From assembly GCA_944322585.1 (NCBI GenBank), contig CALUPB010000009.1, positions 26,916 through 90,915 on the forward strand: a stretch of 64,000 nucleotides of DNA, given 5' to 3'. Of this stretch, positions 37,669-47,273 are shown piece by piece (position 1 is the first letter of the stretch; every line of letters begins with the position of its first letter). The notes under the pieces were generated by a model. That model was given only the letters and a program-made list of their open reading frames with translations, made no database searches and was not told where the DNA came from. The DNA comes from an uncultured Bacteroidales bacterium. GTDB taxonomy: Bacteria > Bacteroidota > Bacteroidia > Bacteroidales > UBA932. The translations under genes and the position numbers were made by a program.

Positions 37669-38583
37669 TCAGTCAGGCATCCGGCTGCCGTACAGTTCTG
37701 ACAGAGCTGATGCTTCCGACATCAGTTTTTCCCTTATCGGGTCAGGTGAAACCACTTCTATCCTGCTCCCGAGCCGGAAAAGTTCCATCAGGAGACTTTC
37801 GTTCGGGCGCACAAAGATAGAAAAAGTTATTCTTTCCCCGTCATTCCCGGTTTCTTTCTGTGACGGATGGATAGGCAGGTCTCGCAGATATCCCGCCTCT
37901 TTCACGGATGCCTTGAATACTATCTCTACAGGCCTTTCTGAAGACAGATATACCCCGAAGTTGGTGGCGAAGAGAGCATCGACATCGAAGTCCTGCGGCA
38001 TCCGGAACTGTCTGCCCGTATGTTCCAGATTTACGATCCTGTCGAGACCGTAGACCCTGACGGCTTCCCGTTCATGGCACCAGGCTACAAGATACCAGCG
38101 TCTTGCAGACTCCTTGACGGCGTAGGGCTGAAGTGTATATTCTGACACTTCATCGGAAGTGTATTTCCTGTAGGCGATCTTCAGTTCGCTGTTCTCGGTC
38201 ATGGCTCCGATGATTGCAGTAAGGTAACGCTGGCCTGAAGGAATGTCTTCGACAGAGACCCTGCCCGACAGCCTTTCCCTGCTTAGAGAAAGCATCTCGT
38301 TGACGGTAAATGTGTTGATGAGCCATGCCGCTGACGCATCGCTGTCTTCCATACCGGCCGCGCCGGAGATGAAATATCTGCTGGTGCTTCTGTTGCAGCG
38401 GATCCTGATGTCAAACAGTTCCTCTACCGCTTCCCTGTGATTGTTGAAAGTGCGTCTTGCATAGCCTGTCCCGAACCGTGATTCCCAGCGTCTGTCAAGC
38501 TCCTCTAATGTGAGCCCTCTGTCTCCGGCCCGTATAAGAGTCTGTACAAGCCAGATATATTTTTTCAGAAGTTCCTGTACCAT
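37669..38583 (-). CDS. WYL-domain transcriptional regulator
   Basis: A 304-residue one-component regulator. An N-terminal helix-turn-helix (about 1-70, GLTLEELDRRWESRFGTGYARRTF) precedes a WYL domain (about 115-200, with RRWYLVAWCHEREAVRVYGL) and a WCX-type C-terminal region. WYL proteins bind nucleic-acid-type ligands and often control DNA-damage or phage-defence genes, but many regulate local metabolism. It is 14 bases downstream of recG in the same operon, which favours a link to DNA repair or stress. Confidence 0.9.
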   Translation of the reverse strand: MVQELLKKYIWLVQTLIRAGDRGLTLEELDRRWESRFGTGYARRTFNNHREAVEELFDIRIRCNRSTSRYFISGAAGMEDSDASAAWLINTFTVNEMLSLSRERLSGRVSVEDIPSGQRYLTAIIGAMTENSELKIAYRKYTSDEVSEYTLQPYAVKESARRWYLVAWCHEREAVRVYGLDRIVNLEHTGRQFRMPQDFDVDALFATNFGVYLSSERPVEIVFKASVKEAGYLRDLPIHPSQKETGNDGERITFSIFVRPNESLLMELFRLGSRIEVVSPDPIREKLMSEASALSELYGSRMPD

Positions 38584-38597
38584 AGTCGTTCCCCAAG

Positions 38598-40832
38598 TCA
38601 GCTGATCTTGCTGTAGTCCCTGATACGGTATTTTTCCTTTCTCAGTTCTTCCTTCAGGACTGCGTTCTCGGGCGAGGCAAGGGACGGATCCCGATCGAGG
38701 ACTGTAGTGGCGTATCTTCTGGCATCATTCAGTATTTCTCCGTCCCTGGCGAGGGAGGCTATGTTGAGGGATATGGGAAGTCCGCTCTGCTGTGTCCCCT
38801 CCAGATCTCCCGGACCGCGCATTTTCATGTCTTCCTCCGCAAGTTCGAACCCGTTTTCGGTCGCGCACATCATTTCTATCCTGCGCCCGGATTCCTTGCT
38901 GACCTTGTTGCCTGTCATCAGTATGCAGTACGATTTTTCCGAACCGCGGCCGACCCTCCCCCGCAGCTGGTGCAGCTGGCTGAGACCGAAACGTTCGGCA
39001 CTTTCTATCACCATTACCGATGCGTTCGGAACGTCCACTCCTACTTCTATTACCGATGTGGCCACGAGAATGTCCGCCCTCCCGGCCACGAATGCGTCCA
39101 TGTTGAATTTCTTCTCGTCATTGCTCTGTTTGCCGTGGACGATTGCCACCTTGTACTTCGGCAGAGGGAATGCCGTTGCGATCTGGTCGAAGCCCTGTTC
39201 CAGGTTCTTGTAGTCAAGGGTCTCGCTTTCGAAAATGAGGGGATAGACCACAAACACCTGTCGTCCCAGGGCAATCTGGTCTTTCATGAATCTGAACAGG
39301 GCATTGCGCTTGCTTTCTTTCGCGTGCATGGTCAGCACCGGTTTCCTGCCCGGAGGCAGTTCGTCTATGACCGATACGTCAAGGTCTCCGTACAGTGTCA
39401 TGGCCAATGTCCGGGGAATAGGCGTTGCCGTCATTACGAGTATGTGCGGAGGAATGCCTCCGGCAGATTTTTTCCACAGTTTCGACCTCTGTTCCACTCC
39501 GAAACGGTGTTGCTCATCAATTATTGCCAGACCGAGATTGCGGAAGAGGACATCATCCTCTATCAGGGCATGGGTCCCGACAATCAGCCCGATCGAGCCG
39601 TCTTCCAGTCCAGTGTGGATTTCCCTCCGTTCGGCGGCCTTGCTGCTCCCGGTAAGAAGCGCCGCCCGTACGCCCGCCGGTTCCAGATATTTCGATATGT
39701 TCCTGAAATGCTGTTGTGCAAGGACTTCCGTAGGGGCCATTATACAGGCCTGATATCCGTTCCCGATGGCTATGAGGGCCGTAAGAACGGCAACCATCGT
39801 CTTTCCGCTGCCGACATCCCCCTGCAGAAGCCTGTTCATCTGGTGTCCGCTTCTCAAGTCTTCCCGTATTTCCCTGATGACCCGTTTCTGGGCGTCTGTC
39901 AGGTCGAACGGAAGAGCCTTGTAGCACAGGTTGAAAGCCTCTCCTACCTTGGGCATGGGAATGCCGTTCTCATTCCGGCTTCTGACATATTTCTGTTTCA
40001 GCAGGGAAAGCTGGAGATAGAACAGTTCTTCGAATTTCAGCCTGTATTTCGCTTTCTCCAGGGCTGTCATGTTTTCCGGGAAATGTATGTTCCTCAAGGC
40101 ATATCTGATCGGGACAAGACCTTTCTCCTTTATGATGTAAGCAGGCAGGCTTTCGTAGATTTCCGGCAGGACGGCATTGAGGGCCGCTTCCTCCAGCCTG
40201 TTCATGACCTTGCCTGTGATGCCTCCGTTGCGGAGCCTTTCGGTACTGCTGTAGACCCCTGTCATCGTTCCGGTCGCGATTCCTGTGCCGGGTCCCGTTC
40301 CGGCGGCTGCCGTTGCTCCAGCTCCTGTTACTGTTCCAGCTCCTGCCCCTGCCACGCCCGTCCCTGACATGGCAGATGCCGGATTTCCCTGTATTTCCAC
40401 AGTCTTTGCATTGCCTTCAGCTATATGTATCGGGTCTATTTCCGGATGGACGATGTTTATCCTGCCGTTGAAACCGGTCGGTTTCCCGAAAAAAATGAAT
40501 TCCTTGCCTGGAGCCAGCTTTTCCGATGTCCATTTGAGACCTTTGAAAAAGACGAGTTCCATCTCTCCGCTACTGTCAGCCACTATGACGCTCAGACGTT
40601 TGCCTGCTATGGATTCGGAGCGTATGACTTTGGCCCTTATCTGCACATATGCCATATCCGGACGGATGGATGCTATCGGGACAATGGTGCTGCGGTCGGT
40701 ATATCGGAACGGGTACAGCCGTATCAGGTCGCCGAATGTTCCGACTCCCAGTTCGCTGCGAAGAAGGGCCGCCCTTTTCGGCCCTACCCCCGGCAGATAC
40801 TGTATGTCGCTGTCCAGTGTGCTTCTTGACAT
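38598..40832 (-). CDS. recG: ATP-dependent DNA helicase RecG, with a glycine/alanine-rich insert
   Basis: A branch-migration helicase that remodels stalled forks and Holliday junctions. I start it at the ATG at 40832 (MSRSTLDSDIQYLPGVGPKR); an in-frame ATG at 40907 would add 25 residues with no family match. The 744 residues contain the HhH/wedge OB-fold region (about 10-140), Walker A GDVGSGKTMVAV, the DEQH box (IIDEQHRFGVEQR), motif III VMTATPIPRT and motif VI QLRGRVGRG. Residues about 141-191, inside the wedge domain, form a Gly/Ala/Thr repeat (GAGAGTVTGAGATAAAGTG) with no counterpart in usual RecG. First gene of a four-gene minus-strand run, divergent from pdxA. Confidence 0.96.
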   Translation of the reverse strand: MSRSTLDSDIQYLPGVGPKRAALLRSELGVGTFGDLIRLYPFRYTDRSTIVPIASIRPDMAYVQIRAKVIRSESIAGKRLSVIVADSSGEMELVFFKGLKWTSEKLAPGKEFIFFGKPTGFNGRINIVHPEIDPIHIAEGNAKTVEIQGNPASAMSGTGVAGAGAGTVTGAGATAAAGTGPGTGIATGTMTGVYSSTERLRNGGITGKVMNRLEEAALNAVLPEIYESLPAYIIKEKGLVPIRYALRNIHFPENMTALEKAKYRLKFEELFYLQLSLLKQKYVRSRNENGIPMPKVGEAFNLCYKALPFDLTDAQKRVIREIREDLRSGHQMNRLLQGDVGSGKTMVAVLTALIAIGNGYQACIMAPTEVLAQQHFRNISKYLEPAGVRAALLTGSSKAAERREIHTGLEDGSIGLIVGTHALIEDDVLFRNLGLAIIDEQHRFGVEQRSKLWKKSAGGIPPHILVMTATPIPRTLAMTLYGDLDVSVIDELPPGRKPVLTMHAKESKRNALFRFMKDQIALGRQVFVVYPLIFESETLDYKNLEQGFDQIATAFPLPKYKVAIVHGKQSNDEKKFNMDAFVAGRADILVATSVIEVGVDVPNASVMVIESAERFGLSQLHQLRGRVGRGSEKSYCILMTGNKVSKESGRRIEMMCATENGFELAEEDMKMRGPGDLEGTQQSGLPISLNIASLARDGEILNDARRYATTVLDRDPSLASPENAVLKEELRKEKYRIRDYSKIS

Positions 40833-40935
40833 TTTCAGACATTTTGGGAAACTGTCCGGATATGCACGGCGCGGGAATTCAGACAGCTTCAGAACGTGCC
40901 GGAACAAATTTAGAAAAAATCCTTGAAAAAATTGT

Positions 40936-40943
40936 TACATTTG
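40936..40943 (+). promoter_or_regulatory. -7 box TACATTTG before pdxA
   Basis: An exact match to TAnnTTTG, 46 bases before the pdxA ATG and in the divergent recG-pdxA gap. A TTTAG stretch about 20 bases upstream could serve as the -33 element. Confidence 0.5.
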
Positions 40944-40989
40944 CAGTCTGTAATGCTCCTGCCGTCACGGCAGGGAAAATATAGGGAAT

Positions 40990-42075
40990 ATGGGAAAGAA
41001 ATTGGTTGTAGGAATAACTCAGGGAGACGGCAACGGAATAGGTTATGAGGTCATAATCAAGGCTCTTGCCGATGAGAGGATGCTGGAGCTCTGCACTCCG
41101 GTAATCTACGGTTCATCCAAGATATTCGGCTTCTACCGCAAGCAGATACACAATCTTGACCAGCCGGTCAACACCAATGTGATAACTTCTGCACAGGATG
41201 TACACCAGAAACGGATAAATATTGTCAACTGCCTGCCCGAGAATGTGTTCGTGGAGCCGGGACAGGCTACTCCGGAGTCTGCCAAGTGCGCGATGACATC
41301 CCTTCAGAGAGCTGTCGAGGATATCCGCAACGGGTATATAGACGTGCTTGTGACGGCACCTATCAACAAGAGGGCGATGGTCAGTGAAGGGTTCGGCTAT
41401 ACCGGGCATACGGAATATCTTCAGAAGGAATTCGGGGTGGACGAAGTGGCGATGATCATGGTGAGCGACCAGCTGAAGGTAGGTGTGGTGACAGGGCATA
41501 TACCGCTCAAGGATGTTCCGTCTGTCCTTACCAAGGAACTTATCCTCAAGAAACTGAGGCTTATGAAGAATTCTCTGGAAAGGGATTTCGGCATCGCTTC
41601 TCCGAAGATTGCCGTCCTCGGACTCAACCCCCACTGCGGCGACGGAGGACTGCTCGGGGATGAGGAGCAGCAGATGATCCTTCCTGCGGTACAGGAAGCT
41701 ACGGCGGAGGGGATAATGGCGTTCGGGCCGTATTCTCCGGACGGATTTTTCGGACTCGGCAACTACAGCAGGTATGACGCGATACTCGCAATGTACCATG
41801 ACCAGGGGCTTACTCCGTTCAAGGCGCTTGCATTCGAACTCGGAGTCAATTATACGGCGGGGCTTCCTATTGTCAGGACCTCTCCGGATCACGGTACGGC
41901 CTATGAAATGGCCGGGCGCGACCTTGCGGATCCGAGATCCATGATGTCATCCATCTATACGGCTATAGACATATACAACCACAGGGTGGCTTATGACGAA
42001 CTTCTGGCCGGGAAGATGGAAGTGAAGATGCCGGATACGGAAATCCGTCCGAAGGGAGGTAAAATCATAGAATGA
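40990..42075 (+). CDS. pdxA: 4-hydroxythreonine-4-phosphate dehydrogenase
   Basis: A 361-residue NAD-dependent enzyme of pyridoxal-phosphate synthesis (DXP-dependent route). Signature stretches: VGITQGDGNGIGYEVIIKAL at the start, TAPINKRAM, metal-ligand His in FGYTGHTEYLQKEF and in AMYHDQGLTPFKALAF, and VRTSPDHGTAYEMAG. Bacteroidota PdxA is longer than the E. coli enzyme, so the length is normal. First gene of a likely operon: rnhA follows after 9 bases. Confidence 0.95.
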   Translation: MGKKLVVGITQGDGNGIGYEVIIKALADERMLELCTPVIYGSSKIFGFYRKQIHNLDQPVNTNVITSAQDVHQKRINIVNCLPENVFVEPGQATPESAKCAMTSLQRAVEDIRNGYIDVLVTAPINKRAMVSEGFGYTGHTEYLQKEFGVDEVAMIMVSDQLKVGVVTGHIPLKDVPSVLTKELILKKLRLMKNSLERDFGIASPKIAVLGLNPHCGDGGLLGDEEQQMILPAVQEATAEGIMAFGPYSPDGFFGLGNYSRYDAILAMYHDQGLTPFKALAFELGVNYTAGLPIVRTSPDHGTAYEMAGRDLADPRSMMSSIYTAIDIYNHRVAYDELLAGKMEVKMPDTEIRPKGGKIIE

Positions 42076-42084
42076 CGCAGGACA

Positions 42085-42603
42085 ATGGACCGGTCCAGAC
42101 CTCCGATATACCTTTATACGGACGGGGCTTCCAGCGGAAACCCCGGGCCTGGAGGCTATGGGGTCATACTCAGGTGTGCAGGCCGTGAAAAGGAAATCTC
42201 CGGCGGGTTTGCAATGACGACCAACAACAGGATGGAGCTGCTTGCCGTAATAATAGGCCTTGAAGCTGTACGGTGGCATAATGCGGAAGTGCATGTGTTC
42301 AGCGATTCGAGTTATGTCGTCAATGCCGTGAACAAGGGATGGCTTTTCAGTTGGGAGAAGAAAGGTTTTGCCAAGACTAAGAATCCGGATCTGTGGATGA
42401 GGTTCCTCCCTCTTTACAGAAGGCACAGGGTATATTTCCATTGGATCCGTGGGCATGCGGGACATCCGGAGAATGAAAGATGTGATGCAATGGCAGTTGC
42501 AGCAGGTGCAGGCGCTGCCGGAGCGGGGAAGGTCCTGCCCGAGGACAGCGGATTTACAGCCGTGGATTTGCGAAATACGGAGAATCCGATTATTTTTACA
42601 TGA
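42085..42603 (+). CDS. rnhA: Ribonuclease HI
   Basis: A 172-residue RNase H that cuts the RNA of RNA-DNA hybrids. The complete catalytic quartet is visible: Asp13 (LYTDGASSGNPGPGG), Glu51 (NNRMEL), Asp74 (VFSDSSYV) and Asp134 (ENERCDAMA), with the basic protrusion region between. The C-terminus runs about 30 residues past the usual end with a Gly/Ala stretch (VAAGAGAAGAGK). It lies 9 bases after pdxA and 12 before the next gene. Confidence 0.94.
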   Translation: MDRSRPPIYLYTDGASSGNPGPGGYGVILRCAGREKEISGGFAMTTNNRMELLAVIIGLEAVRWHNAEVHVFSDSSYVVNAVNKGWLFSWEKKGFAKTKNPDLWMRFLPLYRRHRVYFHWIRGHAGHPENERCDAMAVAAGAGAAGAGKVLPEDSGFTAVDLRNTENPIIFT

Positions 42604-42615
42604 CAGACTTTTGAC

Positions 42616-43323
42616 ATGTTCCATATCTTCAACAGAAAATGCTCGTTTGAGGAAAGCGGTCTTCCCGGCATTATGAAGGACAGACATTCACATATCCTTT
42701 ATGGTGTGGATGACGGAGTGAAGACGGCGGAGGAGTCAGTGCAGCTGCTGGACTGGCTTGAGGGCCTCGGTCTCGGCGAACTGTGGCTTACTCCACATGT
42801 CATGGAGGACATTCCCAATTCCTCAGGCTCCCTCCGTGCCAGATTTTCCGAACTGGATGCCATGTGGCACGGAAAGACCAGGCTTCACCTTGCTGCGGAG
42901 TATATGATGGACAATCTGTTCGGGGCCAGACTGGAAGCGGAGGATCTGCTGTTGATGGAAGATGACATGGTACTCGTGGAGACATCCACATGGGAGCCTC
43001 CGTACAATATGGATGAAACCCTTGACAGGATTTTGAAGGCAGGGCTGAGGCCTGTGCTTGCACATCCGGAGCGTTACAGATATATGGACATGAAGGATTA
43101 CGGGAAAATGACGGACAGAGGAGTGCTGCTTCAGCTCAACATCCCTTCCGTTCTCGGAGCGTATGGAGACCATGTGCAGAGGAAGGCTGAGCGGTTGCTG
43201 TCCGACGGGATGTATACGTTCTCCGGTTCGGACTGCCACAGTTTCCGGATGCTTGCTTCCCTGTATTCCGCGAAGGTTCTGGACAGGAAATGCATTGACA
43301 GGATTGCCGCCCTGTCATCCTGA
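42616..43323 (+). CDS. PHP-family tyrosine-protein phosphatase (CpsB/CapC type)
   Basis: A 235-residue phosphatase of the polymerase-and-histidinol-phosphatase superfamily that dephosphorylates the tyrosine kinase controlling capsule or exopolysaccharide length. Metal ligands are visible in DRHSHILYGVDDGVKT, TPHVMEDI, LAAEYMM, LAHPERYRYM and GSDCHSF. It stands at the head of the rhamnose/UDP-glucuronate glycan genes, which fits. No matching Wzc kinase lies in the window. The hairpin-rich gap 43324-43430 to rfbA contains an inverted repeat (CCTGCCG at 43349 with CGGCAGG at 43393). Confidence 0.9.
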   Translation: MFHIFNRKCSFEESGLPGIMKDRHSHILYGVDDGVKTAEESVQLLDWLEGLGLGELWLTPHVMEDIPNSSGSLRARFSELDAMWHGKTRLHLAAEYMMDNLFGARLEAEDLLLMEDDMVLVETSTWEPPYNMDETLDRILKAGLRPVLAHPERYRYMDMKDYGKMTDRGVLLQLNIPSVLGAYGDHVQRKAERLLSDGMYTFSGSDCHSFRMLASLYSAKVLDRKCIDRIAALSS

Positions 43324-43430
43324 CGGCTGTATTTGATGAAGATGTAATCCTGCCGCACCGGCCGTCTGCCGGCATGCCATGCGGCTGTCGGACGGCAGGA
43401 CATTTATAGTATGATACAATTGACATCCAT

Positions 43431-44336
43431 ATGAAAGGCATTGTATTGGCAGGCGGGAGCGGGACTCGTCTCTATCCCATCACGAAAGGTATCAGCAAGC
43501 AGCTGATACCGATCTTTGACAAGCCGATGGTTTACTATCCGATATCCGTTCTGATGCAGGCGGGTATCAGGGACATACTCATCATCTCCACCCCGCAGGA
43601 TCTGCCTGGTTTCAGGCGTCTGCTCGGTGACGGGAGCGACTACGGTGTGCGTTTCAGCTACGCGGAGCAGCCGTCTCCGGACGGTCTTGCCCAGGCGTTC
43701 ATCATCGGGGAGGAGTTCATCGGGGAAGACAGCGCCTGTCTGGTACTCGGGGACAACATCTTCCACGGCAACGGTTTCGGGCCCATGCTGCACGAGGCGG
43801 TGCGGTCGGCTGAGGAAGACGGCAAGGCCACGGTGTTCGGCTACTGGGTCAGCGATCCGGAACGGTACGGTGTCGCGGAGTTCGATGACGACGGCAACTG
43901 CCTCAGCATAGAGGAGAAGCCGGCACGTCCGAAGTCCAACTATGCCGTGACCGGGCTTTATTTCTACCCGAACGAAGTCGTGGACATAGCGAAGCACATC
44001 CGTCCGTCGGCACGAGGGGAGCTGGAGATAACCACGGTCAACCAGAAGTTCCTCGAGAAGGGGTGTCTGAAAGTGCAGACCCTGGGCAGGGGTTTTGCGT
44101 GGCTTGACACGGGGACGCATGATTCCCTTGCCGAGGCTTCGGTGTATATAGAGACCATAGAAAAGAGGCAGGGGCTGAAGATAGCATGTCTTGAGGGGAT
44201 AGCCTACAGGAAGGGCTGGATCACGGAGGAGAAGATGCGGGCTCTGGCGGAGCCGATGCTGAAGAACCAGTACGGTCAGTATCTTCTGAAGGTGATAGAA
44301 GAACTGGACCGTACGGGGAAGGAGAACCTTGACTGA
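43431..44336 (+). CDS. rfbA: Glucose-1-phosphate thymidylyltransferase
   Basis: A 301-residue nucleotidyltransferase that makes dTDP-glucose, step one of dTDP-L-rhamnose synthesis. The nucleotide-binding start [48 protein letters not shown] and [11 protein letters not shown] are all typical. Length is normal. First of four rml genes in the order A-D-C-B. The 138-base gap to rfbD holds an inverted repeat (CCGTCCC at 44351 with GGGACGG at 44376) and no gene. Confidence 0.97.
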   Translation: MKGIVLAGGSGTRLYPITKGISKQLIPIFDKPMVYYPISVLMQAGIRDILIISTPQDLPGFRRLLGDGSDYGVRFSYAEQPSPDGLAQAFIIGEEFIGEDSACLVLGDNIFHGNGFGPMLHEAVRSAEEDGKATVFGYWVSDPERYGVAEFDDDGNCLSIEEKPARPKSNYAVTGLYFYPNEVVDIAKHIRPSARGELEITTVNQKFLEKGCLKVQTLGRGFAWLDTGTHDSLAEASVYIETIEKRQGLKIACLEGIAYRKGWITEEKMRALAEPMLKNQYGQYLLKVIEELDRTGKENLD

Positions 44337-44474
44337 CATTGCATGGGATACCGTCCCCGGCAGTCTCACCGCTTCGGGACGGCCCCAGCCGGGTACGGGA
44401 TGCGCCTGACGGAGGACAGCAGGCAGACTGACATGAAACAAAGGGCGGTTACAGGAATCGCCGGATAATCGGAA

Positions 44475-45404
44475 ATGGGAAAGAATATATTGGTTACAGG
44501 AGCGAACGGACAGCTCGGGATGGAGCTGCGCGGTCTGGCGGAGAACTCCGCGCACCGGTTCGTCTTTACGGACATCAATGAGTCGGAAGGCCATGAGACA
44601 GAGCGTCTGGACATCACCGATGCCGAGGCGGTCATGCGTGCCGTGTCGTCACACGGAACGGATGTGATAGTCAACTGTGCGGCCTATACCGATGTCGACA
44701 GGGCGGAGGACGACCGGGAGAAGGCCGATCTGCTTAACCGGGCCGCCACGGCGAATCTGGCCGCCGCAGCCTGTGCGGCCGGGGCCGTGCTTATCCATGT
44801 CTCGACCGACTATGTGTTCAACGGACGGGCATGTGTCCCGTACACCGAGGACTGTGTCCCTGATCCTGTGAGCGTTTACGGTTCCACCAAGCTCGCAGGG
44901 GAGGAGGCTGTCAGGGCTTCCGGATGCAGATACCTGATTTTCAGGACTGCGTGGCTGTATTCCCCGTACGGGAAGAACTTCGTGAAGACCATGCTCCGCC
45001 TCACTTCGGAGAAGGACCGCATAAATGTAGTGTTCGACCAGGCGGGTTCCCCTACAAGCGCAGCTGATCTCGCTGCCCTCATATACGGTGTGATAGACAG
45101 GGACATGCTGGACAGGCAGGGTGTCTATCATTACAGCGACGAAGGTGTATGCTCATGGTATGACTTCGCCCTTGCCATACGTGACCTGTCTGGAAACGGT
45201 CCGGGCGGAGGTACGGGACATGTATGTACGGTAAGCCCGTGTCATAGCGGGGAGTTCCCGAGCAGGGTGGAACGTCCGCATTATTCGGTACTTGACAAAA
45301 GCCTTGTGAAAAGGACTTTCGGGGTTGAGGTCCCGCACTGGCTCGACTCCCTGAAGGTATGTCTTGCCAGAATACAGGGCTGTACTGACATGCGGCAGGA
45401 TTGA
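44475..45404 (+). CDS. rfbD: dTDP-4-dehydrorhamnose reductase
   Basis: A 309-residue short-chain reductase, last step of dTDP-L-rhamnose synthesis. Rossmann motif ILVTGANGQLGMELRGLA, active-site YGSTKLAGEE (Tyr and Lys), STDYVFNG and the C-terminal RPHYSVLDKS region are present. It is slightly longer than most RmlD (about 285-295) because of a Gly-rich stretch at NGPGGGTGHV. rfbC follows after 14 bases. Confidence 0.95.
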   Translation: MGKNILVTGANGQLGMELRGLAENSAHRFVFTDINESEGHETERLDITDAEAVMRAVSSHGTDVIVNCAAYTDVDRAEDDREKADLLNRAATANLAAAACAAGAVLIHVSTDYVFNGRACVPYTEDCVPDPVSVYGSTKLAGEEAVRASGCRYLIFRTAWLYSPYGKNFVKTMLRLTSEKDRINVVFDQAGSPTSAADLAALIYGVIDRDMLDRQGVYHYSDEGVCSWYDFALAIRDLSGNGPGGGTGHVCTVSPCHSGEFPSRVERPHYSVLDKSLVKRTFGVEVPHWLDSLKVCLARIQGCTDMRQD

Positions 45405-45418
45405 TAAAAGGATATGCA

Positions 45419-45994
45419 ATGGATATAATAAAGACAGACATAGATGGTGTGGTCATCATCGAACCGAGGATTTTCCGTGACGGACGGGGGTATTTCTTCG
45501 AATCCTTTTCCGAGAGGGATTTCTTCACCGGTGTCGGCAGGATACACTTCGTCCAGGACAACGAGAGCAGGTCATCCTACGGGGTCCTGCGCGGGCTGCA
45601 TTTCCAGAAGCCCCCTCATGCACAGGGCAAACTGGTCAGGGTGATACACGGTGCAGTACTTGATGTGGCCGTGGACATCCGGAAGGGCTCACCGACTTTC
45701 GGGAAGCATGTGGCGGTGGAACTGACAGGAGAGAACCACCGTCAGCTCTTCATCCCGAGGGGGTTCGCGCACGGGTTCAGCGTCCTCTCCGACGATGTGA
45801 TCTTCCAGTACAAGTGCGACAATCCGTATGCACCTGGAAGCGAGGGCGCAATAGCCTGGAACGACCCGTGTCTCGGCATCGACTGGCGCATCCCTTCGGA
45901 CAGGGTCATCCTTTCGGAGAAGGACAGCCGCCATCCGGGACTTGCTGACATTGATTCCCCGTTCGTCTACGGGGAGGATCCATATGACATGTGA
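45419..45994 (+). CDS. rfbC: dTDP-4-dehydrorhamnose 3,5-epimerase
   Basis: A 191-residue cupin epimerase, third step of dTDP-L-rhamnose synthesis. I use the ATG at 45419 rather than a TTG at 45401. Conserved blocks: FRDGRGYFFESF, NESRSSYGVLRGLHFQKP (active-site His), KLVRVIHGAVLDVAVDIR, IPRGFAHGFSVLSD and FQYKCDNPYAPGSEG. Length is normal. Confidence 0.96.
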   Translation: MDIIKTDIDGVVIIEPRIFRDGRGYFFESFSERDFFTGVGRIHFVQDNESRSSYGVLRGLHFQKPPHAQGKLVRVIHGAVLDVAVDIRKGSPTFGKHVAVELTGENHRQLFIPRGFAHGFSVLSDDVIFQYKCDNPYAPGSEGAIAWNDPCLGIDWRIPSDRVILSEKDSRHPGLADIDSPFVYGEDPYDM

Positions 45995-46106
45995 AACCAT
46001 GGCGTCCGGAATGGCGCATTAAGCCCGCTCCTGTATGGAGGATATGATTCCCGGACATCCTTGATTATTGGAACAATTTACCTTGAACAGTAGAACCGAT
46101 GCAGTT

Positions 46107-47273
46107 ATGACAAGAAGAAACATACTGATAACCGGAGGGGCCGGCTTCATCGGAAGCCATGTGGTCCGCCTGTTTGTCAGGAAATATCCGGATTACCGGA
46201 TCGTCAACCTCGACAAGCTTACATATGCCGGAAATCTGGCAAACCTGAAGGACATAGAGGACTGTCCCAACTATACGTTCGTGAAGGCGGACATCTGCGA
46301 TTTCGAAGCCGTCCGCAGGATATTCACTGACTACAGCATCGGCGGAGTGATCCATCTGGCCGCGGAAAGCCATGTGGACAGGAGCATTATCGACCCGTTC
46401 TGTTTCGCCCGTACCAACGTGCTTGGAACCCTGTCGCTCCTCCAGGCGGCCAGAGAGGCCTGGGAGGGCAGAGGATGGAAGTCGGAACCGGGACCGGACG
46501 GAGCCCGGGAGGACTGCCGTTTCTACCACATAAGTACCGATGAAGTCTACGGCGCCCTCGGACTGACCTGTCCGGAAGGCATACGGCCTCCGTTTACGAC
46601 CAAGGCGTCTTCCGGCAGGCTCCATCTGGCATACGGGGACACTTTCTTCACAGAGGATACGGGATACAGGCCGCACAGTCCGTACAGTGCGAGCAAGGCT
46701 TCATCAGACCATTTCGTAAGGGCTTTCCATGACACGTACGGGATGCCGACGGTAGTCACGAACTGCTCCAACAACTACGGTCCTTACCAGTTCCCGGAAA
46801 AACTCATACCGCTCTTCATCAACAATATACGCCACCGCAGACCGCTCCCTGTCTACGGAAAAGGGGAGAACGTGCGCGACTGGCTCTATGTCGAGGACCA
46901 TGCCAGGGCGATAGACCTGATATTCCATAAGGGGACTACTGCAGAGACATACAACATAGGCGGATTCAACGAGTGGAAGAACATCGACATCGTCCGGTTG
47001 CTCGTCAGGACCGTTGACAGGCTGCTCGGACGCGCGGAGGACGAGGATATGGGACTCATAACATACGTCACTGACCGCAAGGGCCATGACCTCAGGTATG
47101 CCATAGACTCAAGGAAGCTGCAGCGGGAGCTGGGATGGGAGCCGAGTCTCCAGTTCGAGGAGGGGATAGAGAAGACTGTCAGATGGTATCTCGACAATCA
47201 GGAATGGCTTGATAATGTCACTTCCGGTGACTATCAGAACTATTATGACACAATGTATGTCCATCGGCATTGA
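46107..47273 (+). CDS. rfbB: dTDP-glucose 4,6-dehydratase
   Basis: A 388-residue NAD-dependent dehydratase of the extended SDR family, second step of dTDP-L-rhamnose synthesis. I use the ATG at 46107 (MTRRNILITGGAGFIGSH), 112 bases after rfbC; a TTG at 46068 is less likely. AAESHVDRSI, HISTDEVYGALG, YSASKASSDHFVRAF (Tyr and Lys) and NCSNNYGPYQFPEKLIP are typical. Its stop codon TGA overlaps the first bases of an 89-bp repeat. Confidence 0.97.
   Translation: MTRRNILITGGAGFIGSHVVRLFVRKYPDYRIVNLDKLTYAGNLANLKDIEDCPNYTFVKADICDFEAVRRIFTDYSIGGVIHLAAESHVDRSIIDPFCFARTNVLGTLSLLQAAREAWEGRGWKSEPGPDGAREDCRFYHISTDEVYGALGLTCPEGIRPPFTTKASSGRLHLAYGDTFFTEDTGYRPHSPYSASKASSDHFVRAFHDTYGMPTVVTNCSNNYGPYQFPEKLIPLFINNIRHRRPLPVYGKGENVRDWLYVEDHARAIDLIFHKGTTAETYNIGGFNEWKNIDIVRLLVRTVDRLLGRAEDEDMGLITYVTDRKGHDLRYAIDSRKLQRELGWEPSLQFEEGIEKTVRWYLDNQEWLDNVTSGDYQNYYDTMYVHRH

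Noticed and set aside
38970-40367. A 465-codon open frame antisense to recG
   Set aside because: Composition is the mirror of the RecG code, and RecG motifs on the minus strand are unambiguous.
43324-43430. Terminator or riboswitch before rfbA
   Set aside because: There are inverted repeats but no T run and no riboswitch consensus; I noted it with the neighbouring gene only.
45401-45418. TTG start for rfbC
   Set aside because: An ATG at 45419 gives the normal family N-terminus and length.
46068-46106. TTG start for rfbB
   Set aside because: The ATG at 46107 begins right before the conserved Rossmann motif; the 13 extra codons have no family match.
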